Assembly (NCBI RefSeq): GCF_015471405.1
Contig: NZ_BLVZ01000006.1
Span: 1 to 64,000, forward strand
Source: Pseudomonas cichorii
Lineage (GTDB): Bacteria; Pseudomonadota; Gammaproteobacteria; Pseudomonadales; Pseudomonadaceae
DNA length: 64,000 nt
Direction of reading: 5' to 3'
Below the pieces are notes generated by a model, which saw only the letters and a list, made by a program, of their open reading frames with translations, had not been told where the DNA came from and made no database searches. The stretch's first letter is position 1, and each line of letters begins with the position of its first letter. A program made the translations under genes and the position numbers. Shown here piece by piece: positions 25,663-35,046 of this stretch.

Positions 25663-26703
25663 ATGAGTGAGCCCTTCATCCGGCGCACCCGATCATCCGC
25701 GGGCATGTCCCTGGCGCTTTGCATTGCGCTTCTGGCATCGGCGACTGTTTCACAAGCCGCTTCCGATCCTGCAAAACCCTCCGCAGACGCTGTCTATTCC
25801 ATCGAGTCCGCCAAGGCCGCACGCGGTCTCTTGCTGGATGTGGCCCACGCCGGGGCGCGGCTGGTGGTGGTTGGCGATCACGGCCATATTCTCTATTCCG
25901 ACGATCAGGGCAAGAGCTGGGTCCAGGCCAAAGTGCCGACCCGCCAATTGCTGACGGCGGTGTACTTCGTCGATGAACAGCACGGCTGGGCTGTCGGCCA
26001 TGATGCTCAGGTGCTTGCCAGCAGCGATGGTGGCAAGACCTGGAGCAAGCAGTTCGAGGACCTCAAGCGTGAGGCACCTCTGCTGGATGTCTGGTTCAAG
26101 GACCTGGACCACGGTTTTGCAGTGGGGGCCTATGGCGCATTGTTGACCACCACCGATGGCGGCAAGCACTGGGAAGATGTCAGCGATCGGCTCGATAACG
26201 AAGACCAGTTCCACCTCAACGGTATTGCTCAGGTCAAGGATGCGGGCCTGTTCATCGTCGGCGAGGCGGGCAGCATGTTCCGCTCCGGTGATGACGGCCA
26301 GAGCTGGGAAAAACTCGAAGGGCCTTATCAAGGCTCGCTGTTCGGTGTGATCGGCACCGCTCAGCCCTCGACGCTATTGGCCTATGGCCTGCGCGGCAAT
26401 CTGTTTCGCTCCACCGATTTTGGCGACACCTGGGAAACCATCTCCTTGAATGCAGCTCGTGGGCCGCTGGAGTTTGGCCTGGCCAATGCTTCTCTGCTGG
26501 CCGACGGTTCGCTGGTTCTGGTGGGCAATGGCGGCAGTGTCATGCGCAGTACCGATGATGGCCAGACGTTTCAGATCTTCAATCGCCCCGACCGTATTTC
26601 ACTGGCGGGGGTGACCAGCAATGACCGAGGCAATCTGATTCTGGTAGGGCAGGGAGGCGTGCGCGTCGCCTCGCCTACGGGTGCCGAGACGACCCAACAA
26701 TAA
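25663..26703 (+). CDS. Ycf48/BNR-type beta-propeller exported protein
   Basis: 346 aa with a signal peptide (MSLALCIALLASATVSQA). Six or more BNR-like blades carry the S/T-x-D-x-G-x-x-W pattern: SDDQGKSW, SSDGGKTW, TTDGGKHW, SGDDGQSW, STDFGDTW, STDDGQTF. Ycf48-like propellers act as assembly or binding factors. GGGAGAA precedes the ATG. The RND transporter follows after 27 bases, a pairing common in pseudomonads, so the propeller probably serves the periplasmic side of that transporter. Confidence 0.88.
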   Translation: MSEPFIRRTRSSAGMSLALCIALLASATVSQAASDPAKPSADAVYSIESAKAARGLLLDVAHAGARLVVVGDHGHILYSDDQGKSWVQAKVPTRQLLTAVYFVDEQHGWAVGHDAQVLASSDGGKTWSKQFEDLKREAPLLDVWFKDLDHGFAVGAYGALLTTTDGGKHWEDVSDRLDNEDQFHLNGIAQVKDAGLFIVGEAGSMFRSGDDGQSWEKLEGPYQGSLFGVIGTAQPSTLLAYGLRGNLFRSTDFGDTWETISLNAARGPLEFGLANASLLADGSLVLVGNGGSVMRSTDDGQTFQIFNRPDRISLAGVTSNDRGNLILVGQGGVRVASPTGAETTQQ

Positions 26704-26730
26704 GAACCTTCAGGGCGGGGACATTCAGGC

Positions 26731-29124
26731 ATGACCAACCTTCATCACGAACAGCAGCACAAAGGCGACAAGGCGACGTTCCTTGAACGCCTGATCTTCA
26801 ACAATCGCCCGACGGTGATCCTGCTGTGTCTGCTGACCAGCATCTTTCTGTTCTGGCAGGCTCTCCAGGTCAGACCCTCCACCAGTTTCGAGAAGATGAT
26901 CCCGCTGGATCATCCTTTCATCCAGAACATGATGGCGCACCGCAATGACCTGGCAAACCTGGGCAATACCGTGCGCATTTCCGTCGAAGCACTGGATGGC
27001 GACATCTTCTCCAAGGGCTACATGGAAACCCTGCGCGAGATCAACGACGAGGTGTTCTACATCTCCGGTGTGGACCGCTCGGGCCTCAAGTCGCTGTGGA
27101 GCCCCAGCGTTCGTTGGACCGAAGTGACCGAAGAGGGCTTTGCCGGTGGCGAAGTCATCCCCCAGAGCTATGACGGCTCGGACAAGAGCCTCGATCAGTT
27201 GCGCAACAACGTGCTCAAGTCCGGGCAGGTAGGGCGGCTGGTGGCCAACGACTTCAAGTCCAGCATTATCGATGTGCCGTTGATGGAGTCCTACCCGGAC
27301 CCGGCGGATCAGGGCAAGTTGCTCGCTCTGGATTACCAGCAGTTCTCCCATCAGCTCGAAGAAAAGATCCGCGACAAATATCAGGCGCAGAACCCGAACA
27401 TCAAGATTCACATCGTCGGCTTCGCCAAGAAGGTCGGTGACCTGATCGACGGCCTGTTCATGGTGGTGATGTTCTTCGGCGTCGCCTTTGTCATTACCCT
27501 GGTCTTGCTGATCTGGTTCACCCGCTGCATCCGCAGCACCATCGCGGTATTGAGCACCACGCTGATTGCCGTGATCTGGCAGCTCGGCTTGATGCATGTG
27601 GTGGGCTTTGGTATCGATCCGTATTCGATGCTGGTGCCGTTCCTGATCTTCGCCATCGGCATTTCCCATGGCGTGCAGAAGATCAACGGTATCGCGCTGC
27701 AATCCAGCGATGCAGAGAATGCCCTGACCGCTGCGCGCCGGACTTTCCGCCAGTTGTTCCTGCCGGGGATGATTGCGATTCTGGCCGATGCGGTGGGCTT
27801 CATTACCCTGCTGATCATCGATATCGGAGTGATCCGCGAACTGGCCATCGGCGCTTCCATCGGTGTGGCGGTGATCGTGTTCACCAACCTGATTCTGTTG
27901 CCGGTGGCGATTTCCTATGTCGGCATCAGCAAGAGAGCGGTGGTGCGCAGCAAACAGGATGCGGTGTCCGAGCATCCGTTCTGGCGTCTGCTGTCGAACT
28001 TCGCCAGCCCTAAAGTGGCACCGGTTTCTGTGGTTCTGGCGCTGCTGGCCTTTGGTGGTGGCCTCTGGTACAGCCAGAACCTGAAGATCGGCGACCTCGA
28101 TCAGGGTGCTCCCGAATTGCGTCCCGACTCGCGCTACAACCAGGACAACAATTTCATCATCAGCCACTACTCCACCAGTTCGGACGTGCTGGTGGTGATG
28201 GTCAAGACTCCGCGTGAGGGCTGCTCGGCTTATCCGACCATGTCGGCCATCAACGAGCTGGCCTGGAAGATGGAGAATACGCAGGGCGTGCAGTCGGCCA
28301 TTTCGCTGGTGACCGTTTCCAAGCAGGTCATCAAGGGCATGAACGAGGGCAACCTGAAATGGGAATCCCTGTCGCGCAACAAGGATGTGCTCAACAGCTC
28401 CATCGCCCGCGCCGACGGCCTGTATAACAACGATTGCTCCCTGGCACCGCTGCTGGTGTTCCTCAACGATCACAAGGCCGAAACCCTGGACCGCGCCGTG
28501 CATGCGGTGCAGGACTTTGCCAAGGAGAACAACACGCCGGACCTGCAATTCCTGCTGGCAGCCGGTAATGCCGGGATCGAGGCGGCGACCAACGAAGTGA
28601 TCAAGCAGTCCGAGCTGATCATCCTGATCCTGGTTTATATCTGTGTTGCGGCCATGTGCATGATCACCTTCCGTTCCTGGGCGGCGACACTGTGTATCGT
28701 CCTGCCACTGGTACTGACCTCGGTGCTGGGTAATGCGCTGATGGCGTTCATGGGGATCGGCGTGAAGGTCGCGACCTTGCCGGTGGTGGCGCTGGGTGTG
28801 GGGATCGGTGTCGATTACGGCATTTACATCTACAGCCGCCTGGAGAGTTTCCTGCGTGCAGGCTTGCCATTGCAGGAAGCCTATTACGAAACCCTCAAGT
28901 CCACAGGCAAGGCCGTGCTGTTCACAGGCCTGTGCCTGGCGATTGGGGTCTGCACCTGGATCTTCTCGGCGATCAAGTTCCAGGCGGACATGGGCCTGAT
29001 GCTGACCTTCATGCTGCTGTGGAACATGTTCGGCGCACTATGGCTGCTGCCAGCGCTGGCACGGTTCCTGATCAAGCCGGAGAAAATGGCCGGGAAGGTG
29101 GGGAATTCGCTGTTTTCCCATTGA
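26731..29124 (+). CDS. RND superfamily (MMPL-type) transporter
   Basis: 797 aa with about 12 membrane segments in two halves (first block after residue 30 and 230-400; second after 440 and 630-780) and two periplasmic loops. The conserved Asp/Gly run GVGIGVDYGIYIYSRLESF in the second half and FAIGISHGVQKINGIAL in the first match MMPL/RND proteins that move lipids or hopanoid-like compounds. Substrate unknown. A REP hairpin follows 5 bases after the stop and may serve as terminator. Confidence 0.9.
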   Translation: MTNLHHEQQHKGDKATFLERLIFNNRPTVILLCLLTSIFLFWQALQVRPSTSFEKMIPLDHPFIQNMMAHRNDLANLGNTVRISVEALDGDIFSKGYMETLREINDEVFYISGVDRSGLKSLWSPSVRWTEVTEEGFAGGEVIPQSYDGSDKSLDQLRNNVLKSGQVGRLVANDFKSSIIDVPLMESYPDPADQGKLLALDYQQFSHQLEEKIRDKYQAQNPNIKIHIVGFAKKVGDLIDGLFMVVMFFGVAFVITLVLLIWFTRCIRSTIAVLSTTLIAVIWQLGLMHVVGFGIDPYSMLVPFLIFAIGISHGVQKINGIALQSSDAENALTAARRTFRQLFLPGMIAILADAVGFITLLIIDIGVIRELAIGASIGVAVIVFTNLILLPVAISYVGISKRAVVRSKQDAVSEHPFWRLLSNFASPKVAPVSVVLALLAFGGGLWYSQNLKIGDLDQGAPELRPDSRYNQDNNFIISHYSTSSDVLVVMVKTPREGCSAYPTMSAINELAWKMENTQGVQSAISLVTVSKQVIKGMNEGNLKWESLSRNKDVLNSSIARADGLYNNDCSLAPLLVFLNDHKAETLDRAVHAVQDFAKENNTPDLQFLLAAGNAGIEAATNEVIKQSELIILILVYICVAAMCMITFRSWAATLCIVLPLVLTSVLGNALMAFMGIGVKVATLPVVALGVGIGVDYGIYIYSRLESFLRAGLPLQEAYYETLKSTGKAVLFTGLCLAIGVCTWIFSAIKFQADMGLMLTFMLLWNMFGALWLLPALARFLIKPEKMAGKVGNSLFSH

Positions 29125-29128
29125 TTGA

Positions 29129-29173
29129 CTGTCGTGGCCAAGGCTCTTGTGGGAGGGGCCTTGGCCGCGACAG
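29129..29173. repeat. compact REP hairpin after the RND gene
   Basis: CTGTCGTGGCCAAGGC pairs with GGCCTTGGCCGCGACAG around a 12-base loop. Member of the GGCCTTGGCCGCGAC family; placed right behind the stop codon. Confidence 0.75.
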
Positions 29174-29196
29174 GGCATTGAATACAACGATTGAAT

Positions 29197-29913
29197 CTAT
29201 TCGCGAACCCCCAACACCACACTCAATGCATTCCTCGCATCATCCAGTTGCACCAGCGTTGCATGCCGGGCGCCGAGGGCGTCGCGGTTCTGGATGGCGG
29301 TGAGAATCGCCTTGTGCCGCGGCAGCGCCAGTTCATGCAGGTTGGGCCGCTGGTTGGAATGCTTGAGCGCTTCACGCAACGCCAGTGACAGCATGTTGCA
29401 TAGATGGGCCAGCAGGTCGTTGTGGGTTGCGTCGGCGATACGGCTGTGGAAGTCCAGGTCCGGCTGCAGCAAGGCTTCAGGCGTCGGGGCATCTTCCATG
29501 CGCTGGTAGGCTTCGCCGATGGAAGCAATTTCCTCATCGGTGGCATGTTGCGCAGCCAAAGCTGCCACTGCGGGTTCGATCACTGCCCGTACGTTGGTCA
29601 GCAGATTGAAGAACTCGTTCTGCGGTGAACTCTGCATGACCCAATGCAACACATCCGGGTCGAGCAGGTGCCATTCGCGACGTGCCTTGACCACCGTCCC
29701 GACCCGCGGGCGTGAATACACCAGCCCTTTGGCGACCAATACCCGTGTGGCTTCACGCAACACCGGACGGCTGACGGCGTACTCCTCGCAGAGCAGGGCT
29801 TCGGCAGGCAGCTTGTCATCAGGTTTGAAACGGCCGGAAACGATCTGCATGCCCAGTTCCTGGACAATACGCGAGTGCATGCTTTTACGGTCGGAGGGCT
29901 TTCGGTAATCCAT
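29197..29913 (-). CDS. GntR/FadR-family regulator (FCD domain)
   Basis: 238 aa. N-terminal winged helix-turn-helix (LGMQIVSGRFKPDDKLPAEALLCEEYAVSRPVLREATRVLVAKGLV) and C-terminal FCD ligand domain with the metal-type residues in DLDFHSRIADATHNDLLAHL. Such regulators answer to sugar acids such as galactonate or gluconate. It lies downstream of the arabonate-type dehydratase on the same strand, 100 bases apart with a hairpin between, so it likely controls that gene and the divergent MFS/AraD1 pair. Confidence 0.9.
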   Translation of the reverse strand: MDYRKPSDRKSMHSRIVQELGMQIVSGRFKPDDKLPAEALLCEEYAVSRPVLREATRVLVAKGLVYSRPRVGTVVKARREWHLLDPDVLHWVMQSSPQNEFFNLLTNVRAVIEPAVAALAAQHATDEEIASIGEAYQRMEDAPTPEALLQPDLDFHSRIADATHNDLLAHLCNMLSLALREALKHSNQRPNLHELALPRHKAILTAIQNRDALGARHATLVQLDDARNALSVVLGVRE

Positions 29914-29972
29914 GGGAGCGCAAATCGATCCTGGCAGTGATGCCGCGCATCATAACATTGCACAACATCGAG

Positions 29973-30001
29973 GGCGGGAGCCGTACCTATGGCTTCCCGC
30001 C
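29973..30001 (-). terminator. hairpin between dehydratase and GntR genes
   Basis: GGCGGGAGCC pairs with GGCTTCCCGCC (one bulge). No U-tract on either strand, so it may attenuate or stabilise mRNA rather than terminate. Confidence 0.4.
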
Positions 30002-30012
30002 ATTATCGTCAC

Positions 30013-31755
30013 TTAATGTGAGTGACGGGGCACTTCGGCACCTCGGCAACCGACCAGAAAATCAAAATCGCAACCCTGATCGGCCTGCATTACCCGGTCG
30101 ACATAGAGTTGGCGATAGCCGCCAGCCAGCAGTTGCTGAGGTGCCTGCCAGTCGGCCAGTCGTGCTTGCAGTTCTGCATCCGGAATATCCAGATGCAGTC
30201 GCCCGTTGGCACAGTCGAGTTCGATCCAGTCGCCTTCCTGCACCACCGCCAACGGTCCGCCTGCTGCCGCTTCCGGTGCCACATGCAACACCACCGTGCC
30301 GTAGGCAGTGCCGCTCATGCGTGCATCGGAAATCCGCACCATGTCTGTCACGCCCTGGGCCAGCAGTTTGGCTGGCAAGCCCATGTTGCCCACTTCTGCC
30401 ATGCCCGGATAACCCTTGGGGCCGCAGTTCTTGAGGACCATCACCGAGCTGGCATCAATGTCCAGATCCAGATCGTTGATGCGCGACTTGTACATCTCGA
30501 AATTCTCGAACACCACGGCCCGGCCACGATGCTGCATCAGCGCAGGCGTGGCCGCCGAAGGCTTGAGCACCGCACCCAGCGGCGCGAGGTTGCCGCGCAG
30601 GACGCAGATGCCGCCATCGGCGCGAATAGGGTTATCCAGTGCGCGGATGACTTGGTCTTCGCCATAGATCGGCGCATTGCGGGTGTTTTCGCCGATGCTC
30701 TTGCCATTGACGGTCAATGCATCGGGGTTGGGCAGCAGGCTGGCTTCGTTCATGCGCCGCAATACGGCGGGCAGGCCGCCCGAATAGTAGAACTCTTCCA
30801 TCAGAAAGCGCCCGGACGGCTGAAGGTCGACGATGGTCGGCATGCCGCGACCGATGCGGGTCCAGTCATCGAGTTCCAGGTCCACACCGATGCGACCGGC
30901 GATGGCTTTGAGGTGGATGACGGCGTTGGTCGAGCCGCCAATGGCGGCATTGACCCGGATCGCGTTCTCGAACGCCGCTTTAGTGAGGATCTTCGACAGG
31001 CGCAGGTCTTCGCGAACCATGTCCACGGCGCGCATGCCGGACATATGCGCCAGCACGTAACGGCGTGAGTCCACGGCCGGAATGGCGGCGTTGTGGGGCA
31101 GGGAAGTGCCCAGCGCTTCGGCCATGCAAGCCATGGTCGAGGCCGTGCCCATGGTGTTGCAGGTGCCTGCCGAACGGGACATGCCGGCTTCGGCGGAGAG
31201 GAATTCGTCCAGACCGATCTGCCCGGCCTTATAGGATTCATGCATCTGCCAGACGATGGTCCCGGCACCGATGTCCTTGCCCTGATGTTTGCCGTTGAGC
31301 ATCGGCCCGCCGGTGACGACGATGGCCGGCACGTCGCAACTGGCAGCACCCATCAGCAGGGCCGGGGTGGTCTTGTCGCAGCCGGTCAGCAGCACGACGC
31401 CATCGATGGGGTTGCCGCGAATCGCTTCTTCGACATCCATGCTGGCCAGGTTGCGGGTAAACATCGCGGTGGGGCGCAGGTTGGATTCGCCGTTGGAGAA
31501 CACCGGGAATTCCACCGGCCAGCCACCGGCTTCGATCACGCCGCGTTTGACGTGCTCGGCAATCGTGCGGAAGTGGGCGTTGCAGGGCGTCAGTTCCGAC
31601 CAGGTGTTGCAGATACCGATGATGGGTTTGCCCTGAAACTGGTGATCGGCAATGCCCTGGTTCTTCATCCAGCTGCGGTACATGAAGCCGTTCTTGTCGG
31701 CGGTGCCAAACCATTGGGCAGAACGCAGGGTCGGTTTTTTATCGGAATCAGACAT
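30013..31755 (-). CDS. IlvD/Edd-family sugar-acid dehydratase (L-arabonate dehydratase type)
   Basis: 580 aa. Fe-S dehydratase that removes water from an aldonic acid to give a 2-keto-3-deoxy acid. Cluster ligands C58 (ELTPCNAH), C126 (LLTGCDKTTP) and C199 (SAGTCNTMG) are in place, spaced as in the [2Fe-2S] arabonate/xylonate enzymes. The overall sequence is of the ArabDH/galactonate subgroup rather than IlvD or Edd. Divergent from the MFS gene; both promoters share the 150-bp region 31756-31910. Exact substrate (arabonate, fuconate, xylonate) cannot be fixed by eye. Confidence 0.88.
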   Translation of the reverse strand: MSDSDKKPTLRSAQWFGTADKNGFMYRSWMKNQGIADHQFQGKPIIGICNTWSELTPCNAHFRTIAEHVKRGVIEAGGWPVEFPVFSNGESNLRPTAMFTRNLASMDVEEAIRGNPIDGVVLLTGCDKTTPALLMGAASCDVPAIVVTGGPMLNGKHQGKDIGAGTIVWQMHESYKAGQIGLDEFLSAEAGMSRSAGTCNTMGTASTMACMAEALGTSLPHNAAIPAVDSRRYVLAHMSGMRAVDMVREDLRLSKILTKAAFENAIRVNAAIGGSTNAVIHLKAIAGRIGVDLELDDWTRIGRGMPTIVDLQPSGRFLMEEFYYSGGLPAVLRRMNEASLLPNPDALTVNGKSIGENTRNAPIYGEDQVIRALDNPIRADGGICVLRGNLAPLGAVLKPSAATPALMQHRGRAVVFENFEMYKSRINDLDLDIDASSVMVLKNCGPKGYPGMAEVGNMGLPAKLLAQGVTDMVRISDARMSGTAYGTVVLHVAPEAAAGGPLAVVQEGDWIELDCANGRLHLDIPDAELQARLADWQAPQQLLAGGYRQLYVDRVMQADQGCDFDFLVGCRGAEVPRHSH

Positions 31756-31910
31756 GCTTGGCTCTCTTATTGTAAGACTTAATTGCGTTGCTTTCGGCTA
31801 AGGTAAGCCTAAATATCCATCATTGGAAGAGTTGCAAGTCTAAATAGTAATACTATATAGTTGGTCGGTAATCGAGGTTCCATAACAAAAACAAAATGGA
31901 GACCGCCTTC
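31756..31910. promoter_or_regulatory. divergent promoter region of the sugar-acid locus
   Basis: AT-rich 155 bases between the dehydratase and MFS genes. TTGTAAGACTTAATTG near the dehydratase contains a small palindrome TAAG-A-CTTA, and a similar TTGCAAGTCTAAATAG lies about 55 bases to the right. They are candidate operator half-sites for the GntR regulator; no consensus was checked. Confidence 0.4.
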
Positions 31911-33227
31911 ATGAGCCAGGAACTCAGGCTTATACGTCGCATCACCCTGAAGTTGATTCCCTTCCTGATCCTGCTGTACCTGATTGCCTACGTGGACCGC
32001 TCGGCCGTGGGCTTCGCCAAGCTGCACATGGGGGCGGACATCGGCATCGGCGATGCGGCCTACGGATTGGGGGCCGGGCTGTTTTTCATCGGCTACTTTC
32101 TGTTCGAGATCCCCAGCAATCTGATGCTGGAGCGTTTCGGTGCGCGCCGCTGGTTCGCCCGGATCATGATCACCTGGGGCGCGATCACCATCGGCATGGC
32201 ATTCGTGCAGGGGCCTTACAGTTTCTATGTGATGCGCTTTTTGCTGGGCGCGGCGGAAGCGGGCTTCTTTCCCGGGGTGCTCTACTACATCACTCAATGG
32301 TTCCCGGTGCGCCATCGCGGCAAGATCCTCGGGTTCTTCATCCTCTCGCAACCCATCGCCATGATGGTCACCGGACCTGTGTCCGGCGGCTTGCTGGGCA
32401 TGGACGGCATTCTCGGGCTGCATGGCTGGCAGTGGCTGTTCATCGTCATTGGTACGCCAGCGATCCTGTTGACCTGGCCGGTGCTGCGCTGGCTGCCGGA
32501 TGGTCCGCAACAGGTTTCATGGATGAATCAGGCCGAGAAAGACTGGCTGAACGGTGAGTTGAAAAACGATCTGGACACCTATGGCCAGACTCGACATGGC
32601 AACCCGCTGCATGCTCTCAAGGACAAGCGGGTGTTGCTGCTGGCGCTGTTCTATCTGCCGGTGACCCTGAGCATCTATGGCCTTGGTCTGTGGTTGCCGA
32701 CCCTGATCAAGCAGTTCGGCGGCAGTGACCTGACCACCGGTTTCGTTTCCTCGGTGCCTTACATCTTCGGAATCATCGGCCTGCTGATCGTGCCGCGCAG
32801 TTCCGACCGCCTCAACGACCGCTACGGACACCTGGCCGTGCTTTATGTGCTGGGTGCCATCGGCCTGTTCAGCAGTGCCTGGCTGACCTTGCCGGCAGCG
32901 CAACTGGCAGCGTTGTGTCTGGTGGCGTTCTCGCTGTTTTCCTGCACGGCCGTGTTCTGGACCTTGCCGGGCCGGTTCTTTGCCGGTGCCAGTGCGGCGG
33001 CCGGTATCGCGCTGATCAACTCGGTGGGCAATCTGGGCGGTTACATCGGCCCGTTCGTGATCGGCGCACTGAAGGAAATCACCGGCAATCTGGCGTCGGG
33101 CCTGTACTTCCTGTCTGGAGTCATGGTGTTCGGGCTGGTGCTGACCGGCATTGTCTATCGCGTACTGGAGCGCAGGCACGTGCTGCCTGAGTCCGAATTC
33201 TCGGCAAGCGCTTCAACCCATCGTTGA
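31911..33227 (+). CDS. MFS transporter, anion:cation symporter (ACS) family
   Basis: 438 aa from ATG 31911 (GGAG 9 bases upstream); ATG 31896 is in frame. Twelve membrane segments; LIAYVDRSAVGFAKLHM and FFIGYFLFEIPSNLMLERFGARRW are the hallmark ACS motifs of GudP/DgoT-like sugar-acid importers. Adjacent dehydratase and AraD1-like gene point to uptake of an aldonate or aldarate. Confidence 0.9.
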   Translation: MSQELRLIRRITLKLIPFLILLYLIAYVDRSAVGFAKLHMGADIGIGDAAYGLGAGLFFIGYFLFEIPSNLMLERFGARRWFARIMITWGAITIGMAFVQGPYSFYVMRFLLGAAEAGFFPGVLYYITQWFPVRHRGKILGFFILSQPIAMMVTGPVSGGLLGMDGILGLHGWQWLFIVIGTPAILLTWPVLRWLPDGPQQVSWMNQAEKDWLNGELKNDLDTYGQTRHGNPLHALKDKRVLLLALFYLPVTLSIYGLGLWLPTLIKQFGGSDLTTGFVSSVPYIFGIIGLLIVPRSSDRLNDRYGHLAVLYVLGAIGLFSSAWLTLPAAQLAALCLVAFSLFSCTAVFWTLPGRFFAGASAAAGIALINSVGNLGGYIGPFVIGALKEITGNLASGLYFLSGVMVFGLVLTGIVYRVLERRHVLPESEFSASASTHR

Positions 33228-33240
33228 AAGGAGAGGTTTC

Positions 33241-34233
33241 ATGCGGCTTATACAGTTCGAGTTGAGTCATGGGCAGCGTCGGGTCGGCCTGGTGGACGGT
33301 GACCGGGTACGTGAAGTGCTGGGTGCCGACAGCGTTCGCGAGCTGGCCTTGAAGGCTATCGAAGCGGGTTCCAGCCTGGCGCGGCAGGTGGATCAGCAAG
33401 GGCTTGGCACTGACCATGATTATGCGCAGTTGCTGCGCGAGGTTCGGGTCTTGCCGCCGCTGGATCATCCAGACCCTGCGCACCTGCTGGTCAGCGGCAC
33501 TGGCCTGACCCATCTGGGCAGCGCCTCGGCGCGGGACAAGATGCATCAGCAGGCCGGTGATGAAACATCGATGACCGACACCATGCGCATCTTCAAATGG
33601 GGTGTCGAAGGTGGCAAGCCGCAGGCCGGTCAGGCGGGTGTGCAGCCGGAATGGTTCTACAAGGGAGATGGCAGCATTGTGGTGCGTCCGGGAGCCGCCT
33701 TTACGCTGCCGCCGTTTGCCGAAGATGGTGGCGAGGAGCCGGAGTTGAGCGGCCTGTATGTGATAGGCCACGACCGCAAGCCCTATCGGCTGGGCTTTGC
33801 CATTGGCAACGAATTTTCCGACCATGTGATGGAGCGTCGCAATTATCTGTATCTGGCTCACTCCAAGCTGCGGGCCTGCTCATTCGGCCCTGAATTGCGG
33901 GTGGGTGATCTGCCTCAACATCTGGCGGGCACCAGCCGTATCTTGCGCAACGGAGAGGTGGTCTGGGAGAAGGAATTCCTCAGTGGCGAGGCCAATATGT
34001 GCCACAGCCTGGAAAACCTCGAATATCACCACTTCAAGTACAGCCAGTTCTTGCGTCCGGGAGATGTGCATATCCACTTCTTCGGCACCGCGACCCTGTC
34101 CTTTGCCGACGGTATTCGCTCTCAGCGAGGGGATCGTTTCGAGATCAGTCAGCCGGAGTTCGGGCAGCCGCTGGTCAACTGGCTGGCGGCAAGCGAGCCA
34201 GTCTTCGAGCCCGGTGGTATCGGTAAGCTCTGA
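33241..34233 (+). CDS. AraD1/GguC-type FAH-fold sugar-acid catabolism enzyme
   Basis: 330 aa from ATG 33241, with AAAGGAGAG 6 bases upstream; the open frame extends further but without a site. C-terminal fumarylacetoacetase-fold domain: DHVMERRNYLYLAHSKLRACSFGPEL carries the metal ligand region, and FFGTATLSFADGI the FAH end. Named AraD1 or GguC in similar loci, where a keto-deoxy acid is processed. Follows the MFS gene by 13 bases, so one transcript. Reaction on the dehydratase product is inferred. Confidence 0.82.
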   Translation: MRLIQFELSHGQRRVGLVDGDRVREVLGADSVRELALKAIEAGSSLARQVDQQGLGTDHDYAQLLREVRVLPPLDHPDPAHLLVSGTGLTHLGSASARDKMHQQAGDETSMTDTMRIFKWGVEGGKPQAGQAGVQPEWFYKGDGSIVVRPGAAFTLPPFAEDGGEEPELSGLYVIGHDRKPYRLGFAIGNEFSDHVMERRNYLYLAHSKLRACSFGPELRVGDLPQHLAGTSRILRNGEVVWEKEFLSGEANMCHSLENLEYHHFKYSQFLRPGDVHIHFFGTATLSFADGIRSQRGDRFEISQPEFGQPLVNWLAASEPVFEPGGIGKL

Positions 34234-35010
34234 TCAGGCTTTTTGCGGGTACGCAATTTCCACCTGAATCGACTTGCGGGCCTTGAACGGTGCCAGCAGG
34301 GATTCATCGTCCACCGGGTTGGTAATCAGCGTCCAGGGCTGGCGCAGCGGTGTCCAGTGCTGCTGGCGGGCGCGGCCCAGCTTGGTGGAGTCGGCCAGCA
34401 CGAAGATCTGTGCGGCGCGGGCCAGCATGTTTTCCTTGAGATAGGCCTGCTCGGCGCTGGCTTCGCACAACCCCAGATCCGCCACCACACCATCGGCGCT
34501 GACAAAGAGCTTGTCGGCGCTCAGGTGTTCCAGCGCGGCCTGTGCGGCCACGCCATAAGTCGACATGCTGGACGGGCGCAACGTGCCGCCCAGCACCGTG
34601 ACCCGGCCTTCGGGAATCAGCGCCAGATCGCTCAATGCCGTCAGGTTATTGGTGATGACATGCAGGCCGCGTCGCTGATTGAGCACATGAGCCAGCGCGC
34701 TGGTGCTGGTGCCGCCTTCCAGGAACAGCGTGTCGTGATCGTTGATGTGCGCCAGCGCCGCCAGGGCGATGTCCATCTTCTCCTGGCTGTGCTGGCGGCT
34801 GCGTTCTTCAATCGTGGTTTCCGGTTCACGCTGGCCAATGTGCGCAGCACCGCCGTAGGTGCGGATGATCAGGCCGTCTTCGGCCAGTGCTGTCAGGTCG
34901 CGCCGCACGGTGGCTTCCGAAACGCCGAGTTGGGCACACAGCTCATCGACGTTGGATTTTCCGGAGAGAACCAGTTCGAGTATCGATTGGCGACGATTGG
35001 CGACTTTCAT
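34234..35010 (-). CDS. DeoR/GlpR-family sugar catabolism regulator
   Basis: 258 aa. N-terminal helix-turn-helix SNVDELCAQLGVSEATVRRDL followed by the DeoR-signature TYGGA and a sugar-phosphate isomerase-like effector domain (FLEGGTSTSALAHVL, LLADST-like VLADSTKLG). Last gene of the eight-gene minus-strand operon, so it is probably its autoregulator. Its stop directly abuts the stop of the convergent AraD1 gene (TGATCA), the second such junction in the window. Confidence 0.9.
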   Translation of the reverse strand: MKVANRRQSILELVLSGKSNVDELCAQLGVSEATVRRDLTALAEDGLIIRTYGGAAHIGQREPETTIEERSRQHSQEKMDIALAALAHINDHDTLFLEGGTSTSALAHVLNQRRGLHVITNNLTALSDLALIPEGRVTVLGGTLRPSSMSTYGVAAQAALEHLSADKLFVSADGVVADLGLCEASAEQAYLKENMLARAAQIFVLADSTKLGRARQQHWTPLRQPWTLITNPVDDESLLAPFKARKSIQVEIAYPQKA

Positions 35011-35046
35011 TCAAGCTCTTCTAACGCAGGAAAACGAGGTGCAACC

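Noticed and set aside
26725..28548. 607-aa ORF antisense to the RND transporter
   Set aside because: His/Gln-rich shadow with no recognisable domain; the RND gene is clear.
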